The notes beneath the pieces were generated by a model. The model ran no database searches and had not been told where the DNA came from. It saw only the letters and a list, made by a program, of their open reading frames with translations. From positions 1 to 64,000 of the forward strand of contig CAKVIS010000002.1 in NCBI GenBank assembly GCA_934754415.1: a stretch of 64,000 nucleotides of DNA, given 5' to 3'. Shown piece by piece: positions 27,849 through 37,538 of the stretch; position 1 is the stretch's first letter; every line of letters begins with the position of its first letter. Made by a program: the position numbers and the translations under genes. Origin of the DNA: an uncultured Bulleidia sp. (GTDB taxonomy: Bacteria > Bacillota_I > Bacilli_A > Erysipelotrichales > Erysipelotrichaceae).

Positions 27849-28571
27849 TTAGAATGTATTTCTTTGCCTAAATGCCTCGAAAGCGATTACATTTGCTGCA
27901 CCTGATGCATTTAGTGCAGCTCTGAAATCATTGGCATACGGAATATAGATATTTTCTTCAATTTCCTCAAGAACTTTTGATGAAAGACCCCTCATTTCTC
28001 CACCTATAGCAATAAGACATGGATGCGTATAGTCTTTCTCCCAGTAAATGCAAGCATCTTTTCTCATTGCCGCATAGGTATGTACCCCTTCTTTTTTCAC
28101 TTCTCTGATTAAAGAAGGAATATCATCACTTAAGATAATATTCAGATATTCAAAAGCCCCTGCACTGGATTTCAAAATCGTACTTTCCGCCAAGGACCAG
28201 TCTCTATTTCTTAAGATCAGTCCCGTACATCCTGCACTGTACAAAGAACGTATCACATAGCCTAGATTAAACGGATCTTCCACACCTTCCAGCACAAATA
28301 AAAGCGGTGTATTCTGCATGCCATCCTGTAAGGTCTGATACTGTCTTTGCTCTACTTCTGCAAGGATACCTCCATGTGTTCTTCCACTTGCCATCGCATC
28401 TATTTTTTCTCTTGTGGTATACACAATACGCACATGATTTCCCTTTGCCTTTGCAAGGATAAAATGTGTATTTTTATCATGTTTGGATTCATCCACATAC
28501 ACACAATGGACTTTTCTTTTTCCTCCAAGCAGACATGCTTTAACGCTGATACTGCCTTCTACTAAAATCAT
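27849..28571 (-). CDS. TrmH/SpoU-family RNA 2'-O-methyltransferase, second copy
   Basis: A 240-residue SPOUT methylase of the RlmB/TrmH group: N-terminal substrate-binding part, then VLEGVEDPFNLGYVIRSL, LIAIGGEMRGLS and AALNASGAANVIAFEAF. It differs clearly from the copy at 22864-23589, so the two have different RNA targets. AGAAGGAGA precedes the ATG. It lies downstream of the U32 pair, separated by a terminator. Confidence 0.86.
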   Translation of the reverse strand: MILVEGSISVKACLLGGKRKVHCVYVDESKHDKNTHFILAKAKGNHVRIVYTTREKIDAMASGRTHGGILAEVEQRQYQTLQDGMQNTPLLFVLEGVEDPFNLGYVIRSLYSAGCTGLILRNRDWSLAESTILKSSAGAFEYLNIILSDDIPSLIREVKKEGVHTYAAMRKDACIYWEKDYTHPCLIAIGGEMRGLSSKVLEEIEENIYIPYANDFRAALNASGAANVIAFEAFRQRNTF

Positions 28572-28585
28572 ATCTCTTCTCCTTT

Positions 28586-28610
28586 TGAAAAAGGCACAGG
28601 AATGTGCCTT
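28586..28610 (-). terminator. terminator of the U32 operon
   Basis: Minus-strand stem AAGGCACA-TTCC-TGTGCCTT followed by T; it overlaps the stop codon of the U32 gene. Confidence 0.8.
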
Positions 28611-29847
28611 AATCTAATATTTGTGATTTTGTTGCTCGACGCAGAATATCTCCCGTCTGCACATCAAACGGTACAGGTAACTGCACAAGTACCATAGGAC
28701 TTCTTGAAGATTCCAGAAGCTCATCTTTCTTATTTCTGATCCATTGAATCTGGAAAGTGCGATTTTCTCTTCCAGGGCTTAATACTTCTACCGTTTCCAA
28801 TGTATCAAAAGCATTACGTGTCTGTATCCATGCCGTTTCACCATCATAACTCTGTACTGTGCCAAGGAAATCATGATTCACATGAGAATTGGAATTCTCA
28901 TAGAAAATTACAGAATCCTCCTGCAATCGATGATCATAGAATCCCGGACATACTTCTCTGTTTTCCCCCTTCATAATTTCCATTTCATGATAGGCAAATC
29001 TTTCCGGTGAAAGATCATTTTGAGCTGCATACAGTTCATCAATCAGATGACGGTATCCTGAGACAATAGAAGCCACATAATATTCCGTCTTCATTCTTCC
29101 TTCGATTTTTAAAGAAGATACCCCTGCTTCCATTAATGAAGCAATCCATGAAGCAGTCATCATATCCTTGGAACCCATGGTAAATCTTGTAGTATCCGTA
29201 GTGATTTCCGTATTGTCCTGATACAGATGATATGACCATCTGCAACTTTGTGCACATCCTCCACGATTGGCATCACGTAATGTCATACGGTTACTTAACG
29301 TACATCTGCCGGAATAATTTACACACATACCCCCGTGAATAAACGCTTCCGTTTCCACAGGACACACTTCTGTAATCTGTCGTACTTCCTCCATACTGCA
29401 TTCTCTTGCAAGTACGGTTCTGTCCACATGCAGTGTTTCATATAAGAAACGTGCTGTTTCCGTATTGGTAATAGACATCTGTGTACTGCAGTGAATCTGC
29501 AGCTTTGGAGCGTACTGTCTTGCAATGGACATAATAGCAGGACTGGCGACGATAATCGCAGTCACACCAGCCTGTTCCAGTTGCTGTAAATACTCTTTTA
29601 AACCTTCAAAATCCTCTTCATGAGGAATAATATTCACTGTTACATGTACATGGGCACCATGTTCTTTTGCAAATGCACAGACTTCATGAATGTCCTCCAT
29701 GGTGAAATTACTTGCTCGTGATCTCAAAGAGAAACTCTTTCCTCCCAGATATACTGCATCTGCACCATACAGAATGGCTGTTTTAGCTCTTTGAAGATCT
29801 CCTGCAGGAGCTAATAACTCAGGTTTTTTAACGAACCGTTTTTTCAT
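28609..29847 (-). CDS. peptidase U32 family protein (YrrO/TrhP-like), large subunit-type
   Basis: A 412-residue member of the collagenase-like U32 family, with PELLAPAGDLQRAKTAILYG at the N terminus, the family signature (EAFIHGGMCVNYSGRCTLS) and cysteines for an Fe-S cluster (CAQSC). In B. subtilis the paired YrrN/YrrO proteins are needed for 5-hydroxylation of uridine 34 in tRNA. Here too it follows a short U32 protein with a 20-bp overlap, so the same role is inferred. The ATG at 29847 has GGAGGG upstream; a longer frame is rejected. Confidence 0.87.
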   Translation of the reverse strand: MKKRFVKKPELLAPAGDLQRAKTAILYGADAVYLGGKSFSLRSRASNFTMEDIHEVCAFAKEHGAHVHVTVNIIPHEEDFEGLKEYLQQLEQAGVTAIIVASPAIMSIARQYAPKLQIHCSTQMSITNTETARFLYETLHVDRTVLARECSMEEVRQITEVCPVETEAFIHGGMCVNYSGRCTLSNRMTLRDANRGGCAQSCRWSYHLYQDNTEITTDTTRFTMGSKDMMTASWIASLMEAGVSSLKIEGRMKTEYYVASIVSGYRHLIDELYAAQNDLSPERFAYHEMEIMKGENREVCPGFYDHRLQEDSVIFYENSNSHVNHDFLGTVQSYDGETAWIQTRNAFDTLETVEVLSPGRENRTFQIQWIRNKKDELLESSRSPMVLVQLPVPFDVQTGDILRRATKSQILD

Positions 29848-30718
29848 TGTAGTAGCCCTCCAGGAATGTATACTCCTTAAACTTCTGTTTATATGCTTCA
29901 ACAGAATCCTTTACTTCTTCACCATTTAAAATACTTTTGGTCAGATGTACAGCTTCAATATAAGCAAGTCTGTTCAAAAATACACCTGTCATAAAATATA
30001 CTGGTGCCTGTGCCTGCTGAAATTCCTTAAGAATATCAAATGAGTCCAGCACATAATCTGTATAAATAAGAGTTCCTTCCTCATTTTCAAAGACAGGCAT
30101 TTTGCCATCTCTTTTTTCTTCCACAAGATAGAGATTCTGTGTATCTTCCACATTTTCAGCATACCCAAAAGTATTTTTCCAGGAAGTTAACAGTTTTCTG
30201 TAAGAAAAGCTCATCACCATATGTCCATAGACAGGTACCACCACCTCTTTTGCCTGTCTGATGATTTCTATGGTCTCCTGTTTTGTCAGCAGCGGAGATA
30301 CCGCCACCTTATCCAGACCAAGCTGTAAATAAAACTGGGCGTCTTGAGGACTTGTCATCATGGTATCCGGCATATACACCAGTTTGGATACCATCTGTAA
30401 CTGTTGCGCTACACGAAGTACGGCAAGATCTGCAAAATAAATGCTGGTAATAGATACCTTTTTTAAAGCCTGCATAAGCTGTCTGAAATCTTCCAGTTCC
30501 CTTTCATGAAACAACTTGTTTACCAGTACAGAAACACCAATATGGAAATCAGCGGCATTATCTATACATACTTTAAGTTCTTCTAATGAAAATGTGTGTA
30601 ATGCAGTAATACTGAATCCATCCAGAGACAGACAGATTTCATCTGCACCGGCATTTGCCATGGCGACGATATCTCTTCTGTTTTCAATCGTTACGACTAA
30701 TTTATTGTTTATATCCAT
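29828..30718 (-). CDS. peptidase U32 family protein (YrrN-like), short paralogue
   Basis: About 296 residues, with the N-terminal half of the U32 barrel (NAGADEICLSLDGFS, VYGHMVMSFSYR) but without the full Cys signature of its partner. It is probably the partner subunit in tRNA U34 hydroxylation. The ATG at 30718 is uncertain: a TAAAAT ends 8 bp before it and only GTGGG precedes it; a TTG at 30757 is the alternative and has no SD. It overlaps the next gene. Confidence 0.8.
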   Translation of the reverse strand: MDINNKLVVTIENRRDIVAMANAGADEICLSLDGFSITALHTFSLEELKVCIDNAADFHIGVSVLVNKLFHERELEDFRQLMQALKKVSITSIYFADLAVLRVAQQLQMVSKLVYMPDTMMTSPQDAQFYLQLGLDKVAVSPLLTKQETIEIIRQAKEVVVPVYGHMVMSFSYRKLLTSWKNTFGYAENVEDTQNLYLVEEKRDGKMPVFENEEGTLIYTDYVLDSFDILKEFQQAQAPVYFMTGVFLNRLAYIEAVHLTKSILNGEEVKDSVEAYKQKFKEYTFLEGYYNEKTVR

Positions 30719-30795
30719 ACCCACATATTTTATCAGTGAACTGTACTTTCGCAACAAGCAGATTGCATTTATGTCTTATCTATACTAGAATACTT

Positions 30796-30872
30796 TCATC
30801 CACAGCCGCGTTAAGTGCTGTACTCCGGGAAGAGTATGGACGAAAAGAAGTTTCTTGCGGTGACTGTTGGAC
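30796..30872 (+). promoter_or_regulatory. tetrahydrofolate riboswitch of folT
   Basis: The leader holds the two conserved blocks of the THF (folT) motif, GCGTTAAGTG (30808-30817) and GCGGTGA (30857-30863). They are enclosed by a pairing CCACAG/CTGTTGG and separated by an internal stem (ACTC/GAGT). The match, and the folate transporter gene downstream, identify it. Folate binding should lower expression through the SD hairpin that follows. Confidence 0.9.
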
Positions 30873-30889
30873 TCCCAAGACGTGAATAG

Positions 30890-30925
30890 ACCTCCTTCAC
30901 AGGCTTGGTGAAAGGAGGTTTTTAT
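30890..30925 (+). terminator. expression platform: hairpin containing the folT Shine-Dalgarno, followed by T run
   Basis: ACCTCCTTCAC (30890-30900) pairs with GTGAAAGGAGGT (30908-30919, one bulged A), burying AGGAGG of folT. Five T follow, so the stem may act as terminator, as SD sequester, or both. Confidence 0.75.
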
Positions 30926-30928
30926 ATT

Positions 30929-31504
30929 ATGAATATTTGGAAGTCATCTAAAGAAAAGCTGCATTCAACAAAGTGGCTGGCACTCATGGCATTTTTCTTA
31001 GCTTTAAGAATTATTTGCTCAAGATTCTCTGTTCCGGTCGGTGTCAACCTCAACGTTTCTCTGAGTTTTGTTCTGGTCGCATTATCCGGTGCTTTATTCG
31101 GTCCGGTTGCCGGTAGCGTATTTGCCTTTGCAGAAGATATTCTGGAATTCATGCTGTTTCCAAGTCCTTATGGTTTCTTTGCAGGCTATACTCTCAGTGC
31201 TGTTCTGGGTATTTTATGTTATGCCTTCTTCTTTTATGAGAAGAAAATCACCATACTGAATATCCTGCTGGCAAAACTGTTATCTTCTTATGCAGTCAAT
31301 GTCTGCATCGGTTCATTCTGGAACTGGATTATCACAGGTAAAAGTAAAGCATATCTGTACTATGCCGCGAAAAGTTTCATCAAGAATACAACACTCTTCC
31401 CAATTCAGGTCGTTTTGCTTGTTCTTGTATTTAATCTGCTGATACCGTTTTTATCCAGAAAACAGCTGATCAAAACACAGTCTGTACCTGTTTCCTGGAA
31501 ATAA
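30929..31504 (+). CDS. folT: ECF transporter S component for folate (FolT)
   Basis: Membrane substrate-capture subunit for folate, working with a shared ECF energising module that is not in this window. The 191-residue protein has about six spans and the folate-family loop FGPVAGSVFAFAEDILEF plus a C-terminal arginine/lysine-rich end. The ATG at 30929 follows the AGGAGG in the riboswitch hairpin. The THF riboswitch upstream supports the substrate assignment. It ends in a terminator at 31503-31527. Confidence 0.9.
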   Translation: MNIWKSSKEKLHSTKWLALMAFFLALRIICSRFSVPVGVNLNVSLSFVLVALSGALFGPVAGSVFAFAEDILEFMLFPSPYGFFAGYTLSAVLGILCYAFFFYEKKITILNILLAKLLSSYAVNVCIGSFWNWIITGKSKAYLYYAAKSFIKNTTLFPIQVVLLVLVFNLLIPFLSRKQLIKTQSVPVSWK

Positions 31505-31527
31505 GTCGCGATTTTTGCGACTTTTTT
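31503..31527 (+). terminator. terminator after folT
   Basis: Stem AAGTCGC/GCGACTT with a 7-nt loop followed by six T. It overlaps the folT stop codon. Confidence 0.9.
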
Positions 31528-31544
31528 CTTTGCAGTGATATAAT
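31515..31544 (+). promoter_or_regulatory. promoter of the aminotransferase gene
   Basis: Extended -10 TGATATAAT (hexamer 31539-31544) with a weak TTGCGA 18 bp upstream, partly inside the folT terminator. The leader to the ATG is about 27 nt and holds GGAGGAT. Confidence 0.6.
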
Positions 31545-31576
31545 TTGAAACGTAATATTTCCAGGAGGATAAAAAC

Positions 31577-32812
31577 ATGTCATTTACTAAACACAGTGCA
31601 GATCTGACACCAATCGTTGATACTGTATTCTCTATCGTTGCCAAAGCAAAACAGGACAAGCAAAAAAATCCGGATCTTGTCGTAGATGCGACCATCGGAT
31701 CTTTGTATGGTGAAGACGGGACTCTGGTAGCTCTGGACACCGTATTCAATCATTATGATGCCATTGACCACAGAACCAAAGCTGCCTATGCTGCAAGTTT
31801 TTCCGGAAATCCTGGATACAGAGAACAGGTATACGCTTGGGTTACAGAAGGCCAGCATCTGGATATGCCACATTCCGTCATTGCTACTCCAGGAGGATCC
31901 GGTGCCATTTCCATCGGATTTACCACATTTCTGGATGAAGGTGAAACCATCATCATTCCTGAGATTGCCTGGGGGTCTTATAAATTAATGGCTCATGAAA
32001 ATAATCTCAGATCCATTACCTATAAAAACTTCGACGGTGATCACTTCAATCTGAAATCTTTAAAAGAACAGGTGGAGAGCATTAAAGATACACAGGATCG
32101 TATCGTTATCGTTATCAACGATCCATGTCACAATCCTACAGGTTACAGTTTAACAAGCGAAGAATGGGCAGATGTAATCGCCTACCTGAATGAAGTCTCC
32201 AAAACCAATTCCGTTATTCTTATCAACGATATAGCTTATATTGACTACTCCAATAAACCTGCTGAAGAAGCACGTGCATATATGCAGAACTTTAAGAATC
32301 TTTCTGATAATGTCTTTATAGAAATCTGTTTCTCCTGCAGTAAAACTCTGACATCTTACGGGTTACGTTGCGGTGCAGCCGTATTATTAGCAAACAGACA
32401 GCAGGATGTACGTGATGTGGAAATCATCATGGAAAAGAAAGCCAGAGCGACATGGTCTAATACACCTAATGCTGCCATGGAAAACTTTACGTGGATCGTC
32501 ACTGAAGGAAGAGAAAACTTCATGAAGGAAAAACAGAAATATATCGATCTCATGAAAGAAAGATCTGCTTTATTCCTGGATGAGGCAAAACGTGCAAATC
32601 TGGATGTCTATCCATATAAAGAAGGTTTCTTTGTGACATTACGTATTGAAGATAATGTCATCGGCAACAAGATTCATGAAGCCTTTATGGAAAATCACAT
32701 TTATACCGTAAAAGTCAATCACGGTATCCGTGTGGCTGTATGTTCCTTACCTTTATCCAAAGTAAAAGGACTTGCCGCAAAAATGAAAGCTATTGAAGAT
32801 TCTTTTATGTAA
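31577..32812 (+). CDS. class I/II PLP-dependent aminotransferase
   Basis: A 411-residue fold-type I aminotransferase. Visible are the NDPCHNPTGY segment, the Asp218/Tyr221 pair (LINDIAYIDY), the Schiff-base lysine Lys256 (CFSCSKTLTSYGLRCG) and Arg264. The amino-acid substrate is not clear; aromatic or aspartate-type donors are typical. CAGGAGGAT precedes the ATG. It is monocistronic, between two terminators. Confidence 0.87.
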   Translation: MSFTKHSADLTPIVDTVFSIVAKAKQDKQKNPDLVVDATIGSLYGEDGTLVALDTVFNHYDAIDHRTKAAYAASFSGNPGYREQVYAWVTEGQHLDMPHSVIATPGGSGAISIGFTTFLDEGETIIIPEIAWGSYKLMAHENNLRSITYKNFDGDHFNLKSLKEQVESIKDTQDRIVIVINDPCHNPTGYSLTSEEWADVIAYLNEVSKTNSVILINDIAYIDYSNKPAEEARAYMQNFKNLSDNVFIEICFSCSKTLTSYGLRCGAAVLLANRQQDVRDVEIIMEKKARATWSNTPNAAMENFTWIVTEGRENFMKEKQKYIDLMKERSALFLDEAKRANLDVYPYKEGFFVTLRIEDNVIGNKIHEAFMENHIYTVKVNHGIRVAVCSLPLSKVKGLAAKMKAIEDSFM

Positions 32813-32820
32813 CTTCTTTA

Positions 32821-32848
32821 CACACCTGATAAACAGGTGTGTTTTTTT
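32821..32848 (+). terminator. terminator after the aminotransferase gene
   Basis: Perfect 8-bp stem CACACCTG/CAGGTGTG with a 5-nt loop followed by seven T. Confidence 0.95.
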
Positions 32849-32857
32849 ACGAGGCTC

Positions 32858-32880
32858 AAAAAAAAGAGCCGAAGCTCTTT
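32858..32880 (-). terminator. terminator after the PPase-like gene
   Basis: Minus-strand stem AAGAGC-TTCG-GCTCTT, a stable UUCG tetraloop, followed by eight T. Confidence 0.9.
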
Positions 32881-32882
32881 CA

Positions 32883-33275
32883 TCAATTATCTGTGAAACC
32901 CCAGGAAGGAATATGATTTCCTTTACGAATCAATACAGTCTTCTGATAATCTGTCTGATTCAGGAAACGCAGTACATCTTCAATTTCATCATCGTTGCAA
33001 CCGACAAGCATTTTCACATCCAGTTCTTTCGTCAGAATATCCACTGCAACTACCAAAGCACTGATTTCCATATGGTTTCCAGTTCCTACATAGACAGAAA
33101 TACCATACTCTCCTGCACCTTTAGCATCCACAAGATGACCGTAATCTGTTGGATAGATCAGATTACCAAAAGTAGAATGTACATCTCCTTTCTTTCTTTC
33201 CATTTTTAAATTTCCAGACAGAAACAACGTTTCTACCTTCTGCCAGAAAAAGGCATTATTCTCATAATCAATCAT
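32883..33275 (-). CDS. small inorganic-pyrophosphatase-like hydrolase
   Basis: A 130-residue protein resembling family I pyrophosphatase: LKMERKKGDVHSTFGNLIYP corresponds to the substrate-binding strand, followed by TDYGHLVDAKGAGEYGISVYVG, which matches the YPxxYG...DG...D..VG pattern. One expected acidic residue near GAGEYGIS is uncertain by eye, so activity is not assured. It could act on another phosphoanhydride. The ATG at 33275 is used with GAGG 5-8 bp upstream; a GTG two codons earlier lies too close. Confidence 0.65.
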   Translation of the reverse strand: MIDYENNAFFWQKVETLFLSGNLKMERKKGDVHSTFGNLIYPTDYGHLVDAKGAGEYGISVYVGTGNHMEISALVVAVDILTKELDVKMLVGCNDDEIEDVLRFLNQTDYQKTVLIRKGNHIPSWGFTDN

Positions 33276-33352
33276 GTGCACCTCACTAAAACAATTATAC
33301 TTCTTTTATTATGCCTGTAAACACTTTGTAACAAAAGCGGAAGTTTGTTACA

Positions 33353-34390
33353 TTATTTCTTTTTCCGTAATCTGTTTAAATTTCTTTCAAAATTCCCACT
33401 GTTCAGTAAATCAGCAATGACCAGCTGATCTAAAGTAGAAACCTGAGCTGAGTGATATTTCCAGATTTCCATGTATTTCTGTACTTTATTTGCAGGCAAT
33501 ACCATATAACTGACACGAATGGAAGGAGAGATGGTTTTATGAAAACTATTCATGTAGATCACACTGCCTTCTGAATCTTCTGAAAACAGTGTTTTCAATA
33601 CATGTGCCGAAGGAAGAAATTCACTGGCATAGTCATCTTCAATCAAAATACCATCAGTTCTTGCAGCCCAGTCAAGATATTCCTGGCGTTTAAAAGCAGA
33701 AGCACTGATATTTGTTGGGTAAGAGGAGAAAGGTGTCACATGTAACACCTTTGAGGGTGTTCTGTGCAGCTCTGTCTGTAAAATACCCTGATTTCCCAGT
33801 TGAAGTCTGTCAATACGCACTCCCTGTTTTAAATATCCTTTTTCCACCTTTTCATATCCAGGAGACTCAATCCCATACACAACACTTCTTCCAAACAGTT
33901 CCACAATTCTTGGATAAAAAGATTCACTTCCTGCACCGATAACTATTTGATCTTCCTGAACAAAAATATTTCTGCTTCTGGCAAGATAGTTTTTTATAGC
34001 TGTACGCAACTCCAGATTTCCCTGCATAGGAGAAGCAGATAAAACTTTTTCCTGATAACAGGACAATACCTGTCTGACTGTTTTTGCATAAACGGAATAG
34101 GGAAAATAAGAAGACTCATTTCTTTCAGCAGGAGTATTATCAACATTTATGGAAGAAACCGGGAAAACAGATTCTTCTTTATAAATAACTCTGTACCCCA
34201 CTCTTTCCTGAGGAAGAATATAGCCTTCTTCCACCAGAAGATCCAAAGCATGCTCAATCGTTATTTTGGAAACATGATATTCTTTGGCAAGAACCCTTTT
34301 GGAATGTAAGCAGGAACGTAAAGGATACGCTCCGTGTACAATCTGATCTCGGATACTCTCATATACTTTTACATAGGCATAGTTTTTCAT
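33353..34390 (-). CDS. MocR/PdxR-type GntR regulator, C-terminally short
   Basis: A 345-residue regulator: GntR winged helix at about 5-68 (SKRVLAKEYHVSKITIEHALDLL), a short linker, then an aminotransferase-like fold with the PLP aspartate region (GILIEDDYASEF) and the Schiff-base lysine (NSFHKTISPSIRVSY). Family members usually run to about 450-480 residues. This one stops at NLNRLRKKK, where the small C-terminal domain should begin, and no coding remnant follows in any frame I checked. The histidine of the usual TPSHQ motif is Ser (TPFSSYPTN). The target is unknown. Confidence 0.8.
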   Translation of the reverse strand: MKNYAYVKVYESIRDQIVHGAYPLRSCLHSKRVLAKEYHVSKITIEHALDLLVEEGYILPQERVGYRVIYKEESVFPVSSINVDNTPAERNESSYFPYSVYAKTVRQVLSCYQEKVLSASPMQGNLELRTAIKNYLARSRNIFVQEDQIVIGAGSESFYPRIVELFGRSVVYGIESPGYEKVEKGYLKQGVRIDRLQLGNQGILQTELHRTPSKVLHVTPFSSYPTNISASAFKRQEYLDWAARTDGILIEDDYASEFLPSAHVLKTLFSEDSEGSVIYMNSFHKTISPSIRVSYMVLPANKVQKYMEIWKYHSAQVSTLDQLVIADLLNSGNFERNLNRLRKKK

Positions 34391-34471
34391 CTGGTCTTAT
34401 CCTTCTTTCCGCTTACAGACATTCTGATATATCCAATATTCTATCACATGAGAACAATCATGCTCAAAAAG

Positions 34472-34494
34472 AAAAAAAACAGGATTTTCCTGTT
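34472..34494 (-). terminator. terminator after the ArsR gene
   Basis: Stem AACAGGA/TCCTGTT with a 3-nt loop followed by eight T on the minus strand; it abuts the stop codon. Confidence 0.88.
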
Positions 34495-34841
34495 CACTCC
34501 CGGATATGGTCCAGAGCCATTTTATAAATATTCTTAATATGATCATCCGCCATGGAATAATACACATTCTTGCCTTTTTTTCTTGAAGTCACCAGCTTGG
34601 TTTTCTTTAAAGACCCAAGCTGATGAGAAATAGCACTGTGGCTCATTTCCAGCAATGCAGCAAGATCTGACACACATAACTCTTTGACGAATAAAGCATT
34701 CATAATTTTTAGTCTGGTACTGTCTCCAAACATTTCAAAAATCATACTCATATCGTCATATTCTTTTTCCTGCAACATTTCTTTACGGCAGGCTTCAAGT
34801 TCATCACTGAGCATTTTTCCACTATTTTTTCTTGCTGGCAT
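34494..34841 (-). CDS. ArsR/SmtB-family metal-sensing repressor
   Basis: A 115-residue dimeric winged-helix repressor (STRLKIMNALFVKELCVSDL, then the recognition helix MSHSAISHQLGSLKKTKLV). The C-terminal helix carries Asp99-x-His101-x10-His112-x2-Glu115, the alpha-5 zinc/cobalt motif of SmtB/CzrA, so zinc sensing is likely. The alpha-3 site has a single Cys (ELCVSDL), so a thiolate cadmium/lead site is unlikely. AAGGAGG precedes the ATG. It overlaps the upstream membrane-protein gene by 20 bp; no metal transporter is adjacent. Confidence 0.87.
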   Translation of the reverse strand: MPARKNSGKMLSDELEACRKEMLQEKEYDDMSMIFEMFGDSTRLKIMNALFVKELCVSDLAALLEMSHSAISHQLGSLKKTKLVTSRKKGKNVYYSMADDHIKNIYKMALDHIRE

Positions 34842-35280
34842 TACGTTTTACCTCCTTACCCGGGGCATAGCGGTTCATGAATTTACGTACACCCCATTTG
34901 GAATACATCTCCACACTTTCCGTATTATCATCTACAGTGGTCACTTTCAAAAGATCTACCGATGTATGATATTCATATTTCCAGTTTACGATTTCATCCC
35001 AGTAAATCAAAGTGCACTCCGTCCTGTCCTCTTTGTTATACATAATAAGATACTCCGGAGTGAACTGCACCAGGATGCGATCAGGCATCACCAAAAGAGC
35101 AAACACCGTAAGAATAATAATTGGAAGCACAACACCTGCCATATAGGAGCGAATAATCAGTAAAGCTATACTTACAGCAAGGCATAAATCTAATAATACC
35201 CATGGCTTAACATGTACGGCGACAGATTTTTTTCTAATTTCTTCTGGAACATTTCTGATTTTTATATACTGTGATTTCAT
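34822..35280 (-). CDS. small membrane protein with PH-like domain
   Basis: A 152-residue protein with two adjacent membrane spans (about 27-66) and a C-terminal beta-rich domain (ILVQFTPEYLIMYNK, LIYWDEIVNWKYEYH) typical of bacterial PH-like modules. The function is unknown. The ATG at 35280 is the best start: a TATAAT ends 10 bp before it and there is no SD, so the transcript may be leaderless. The longer open frame would start inside the promoter and is rejected. It is cotranscribed with the ArsR repressor. Confidence 0.65.
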   Translation of the reverse strand: MKSQYIKIRNVPEEIRKKSVAVHVKPWVLLDLCLAVSIALLIIRSYMAGVVLPIIILTVFALLVMPDRILVQFTPEYLIMYNKEDRTECTLIYWDEIVNWKYEYHTSVDLLKVTTVDDNTESVEMYSKWGVRKFMNRYAPGKEVKRNASKKK

Positions 35281-35290
35281 AGTACTTGAA

Positions 35291-35296
35291 TTATAC
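35291..35296 (-). promoter_or_regulatory. -10 box of the PH-like/arsR unit, likely leaderless
   Basis: TATAAT on the minus strand, 10 bp before the ATG at 35280, with no SD between. The -35 is poor. A TATACT for the divergent tgt gene lies at 35320-35325. Confidence 0.5.
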
Positions 35297-35306
35297 CACC
35301 GTTTAG

Positions 35307-36488
<1,182 letters not shown>

Positions 36489-36491
36489 AAT

Positions 36492-37538
36492 ATGAATTTA
36501 GATGATATTAAAACTAGTGATTTTGATTATGACCTTCCTCATGAGCTGATTGCTCAGACACCGTTACCTAACAGAAAGAATTCCAGAATGATGGTCGTTC
36601 ACATGGATTCTCAGACACTGGAACATCGCCATTTTTATGATATCACTGACTATTTTCACGAGGGAGATGTCTTAGTACGTAATAACACAAGAGTACTTCC
36701 TGCAAGACTTTACGGCACCAAGGAACAGACTGGTGCCCATGTGGAAGTATTACTGTTAAGACAGATGGAAAATGATATCTGGGAATGTCTTGTAGGTAAT
36801 GCCCATGTCGTAAAAGTCGGAACCATCATCTCCTTCCATGATGGTCGTTTAAAAGCACAATGTACAGAAATAGGTGACAAAGGCATCCGTAAATTCAAAA
36901 TGATCTATTCTGGTATCTTTAATGAGATTCTTGAACAGCTTGGTGAAGTACCGCTTCCTCCCTACATTCATGAGAAATTAAATGACCCTGAAAGATATCA
37001 GACAGTGTATTCCAAAGTAGAAGGAAGTGCCGCAGCACCTACTGCCGGCCTTCACTTTACAGAAGAAATTTTTCAGAAACTGAAAGACAAAGGTGTCACT
37101 ATCGTAGATGTCACTTTACATGTAGGTCTAGGAACATTCAGACCTATGGACACTGAACATGTCAACGACCACGTCATGCATGCTGAAGTCTGCTATATGA
37201 GCAAGGAAGCAGCAGATATTCTGAACACCGCAAAAAAAGAGCATAGAAGAATCATTGCTGTAGGAACTACAAGTGTCAGAACTTTAGAGTCTGTATGGAA
37301 TACCTACGGATGTTTCAAGGAATGTTCTCTTGAAACAAGATTATTTATCTATCCTGGATATACCTATCACACAATTGATGGCATGTTAACAAACTTCCAC
37401 TTACCAAAGAGTACCCTTCTGATGATGATCAGTGCTCTTGGAGGATACGATTTCATCATGTCCGCCTATAAAGAAGCAGTCAAAGAAAAATACAGATTTT
37501 TCTCTTTCGGAGACTGCATGTTTCTGACACATGAATGA
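36492..37538 (+). CDS. queA: S-adenosylmethionine:tRNA ribosyltransferase-isomerase
   Basis: Adds the epoxycyclopentanediol from SAM to preQ1 in tRNA, giving epoxyqueuosine. The 348-residue protein has the family start (FDYDLPHELIAQTPLP), NNTRVLPARL, AAPTAGLHFT, HVGLGTFRP and TNFHLPKSTL. The SD AGAGG lies within the tgt stop region. It overlaps queH by 8 bp. Confidence 0.97.
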   Translation: MNLDDIKTSDFDYDLPHELIAQTPLPNRKNSRMMVVHMDSQTLEHRHFYDITDYFHEGDVLVRNNTRVLPARLYGTKEQTGAHVEVLLLRQMENDIWECLVGNAHVVKVGTIISFHDGRLKAQCTEIGDKGIRKFKMIYSGIFNEILEQLGEVPLPPYIHEKLNDPERYQTVYSKVEGSAAAPTAGLHFTEEIFQKLKDKGVTIVDVTLHVGLGTFRPMDTEHVNDHVMHAEVCYMSKEAADILNTAKKEHRRIIAVGTTSVRTLESVWNTYGCFKECSLETRLFIYPGYTYHTIDGMLTNFHLPKSTLLMMISALGGYDFIMSAYKEAVKEKYRFFSFGDCMFLTHE

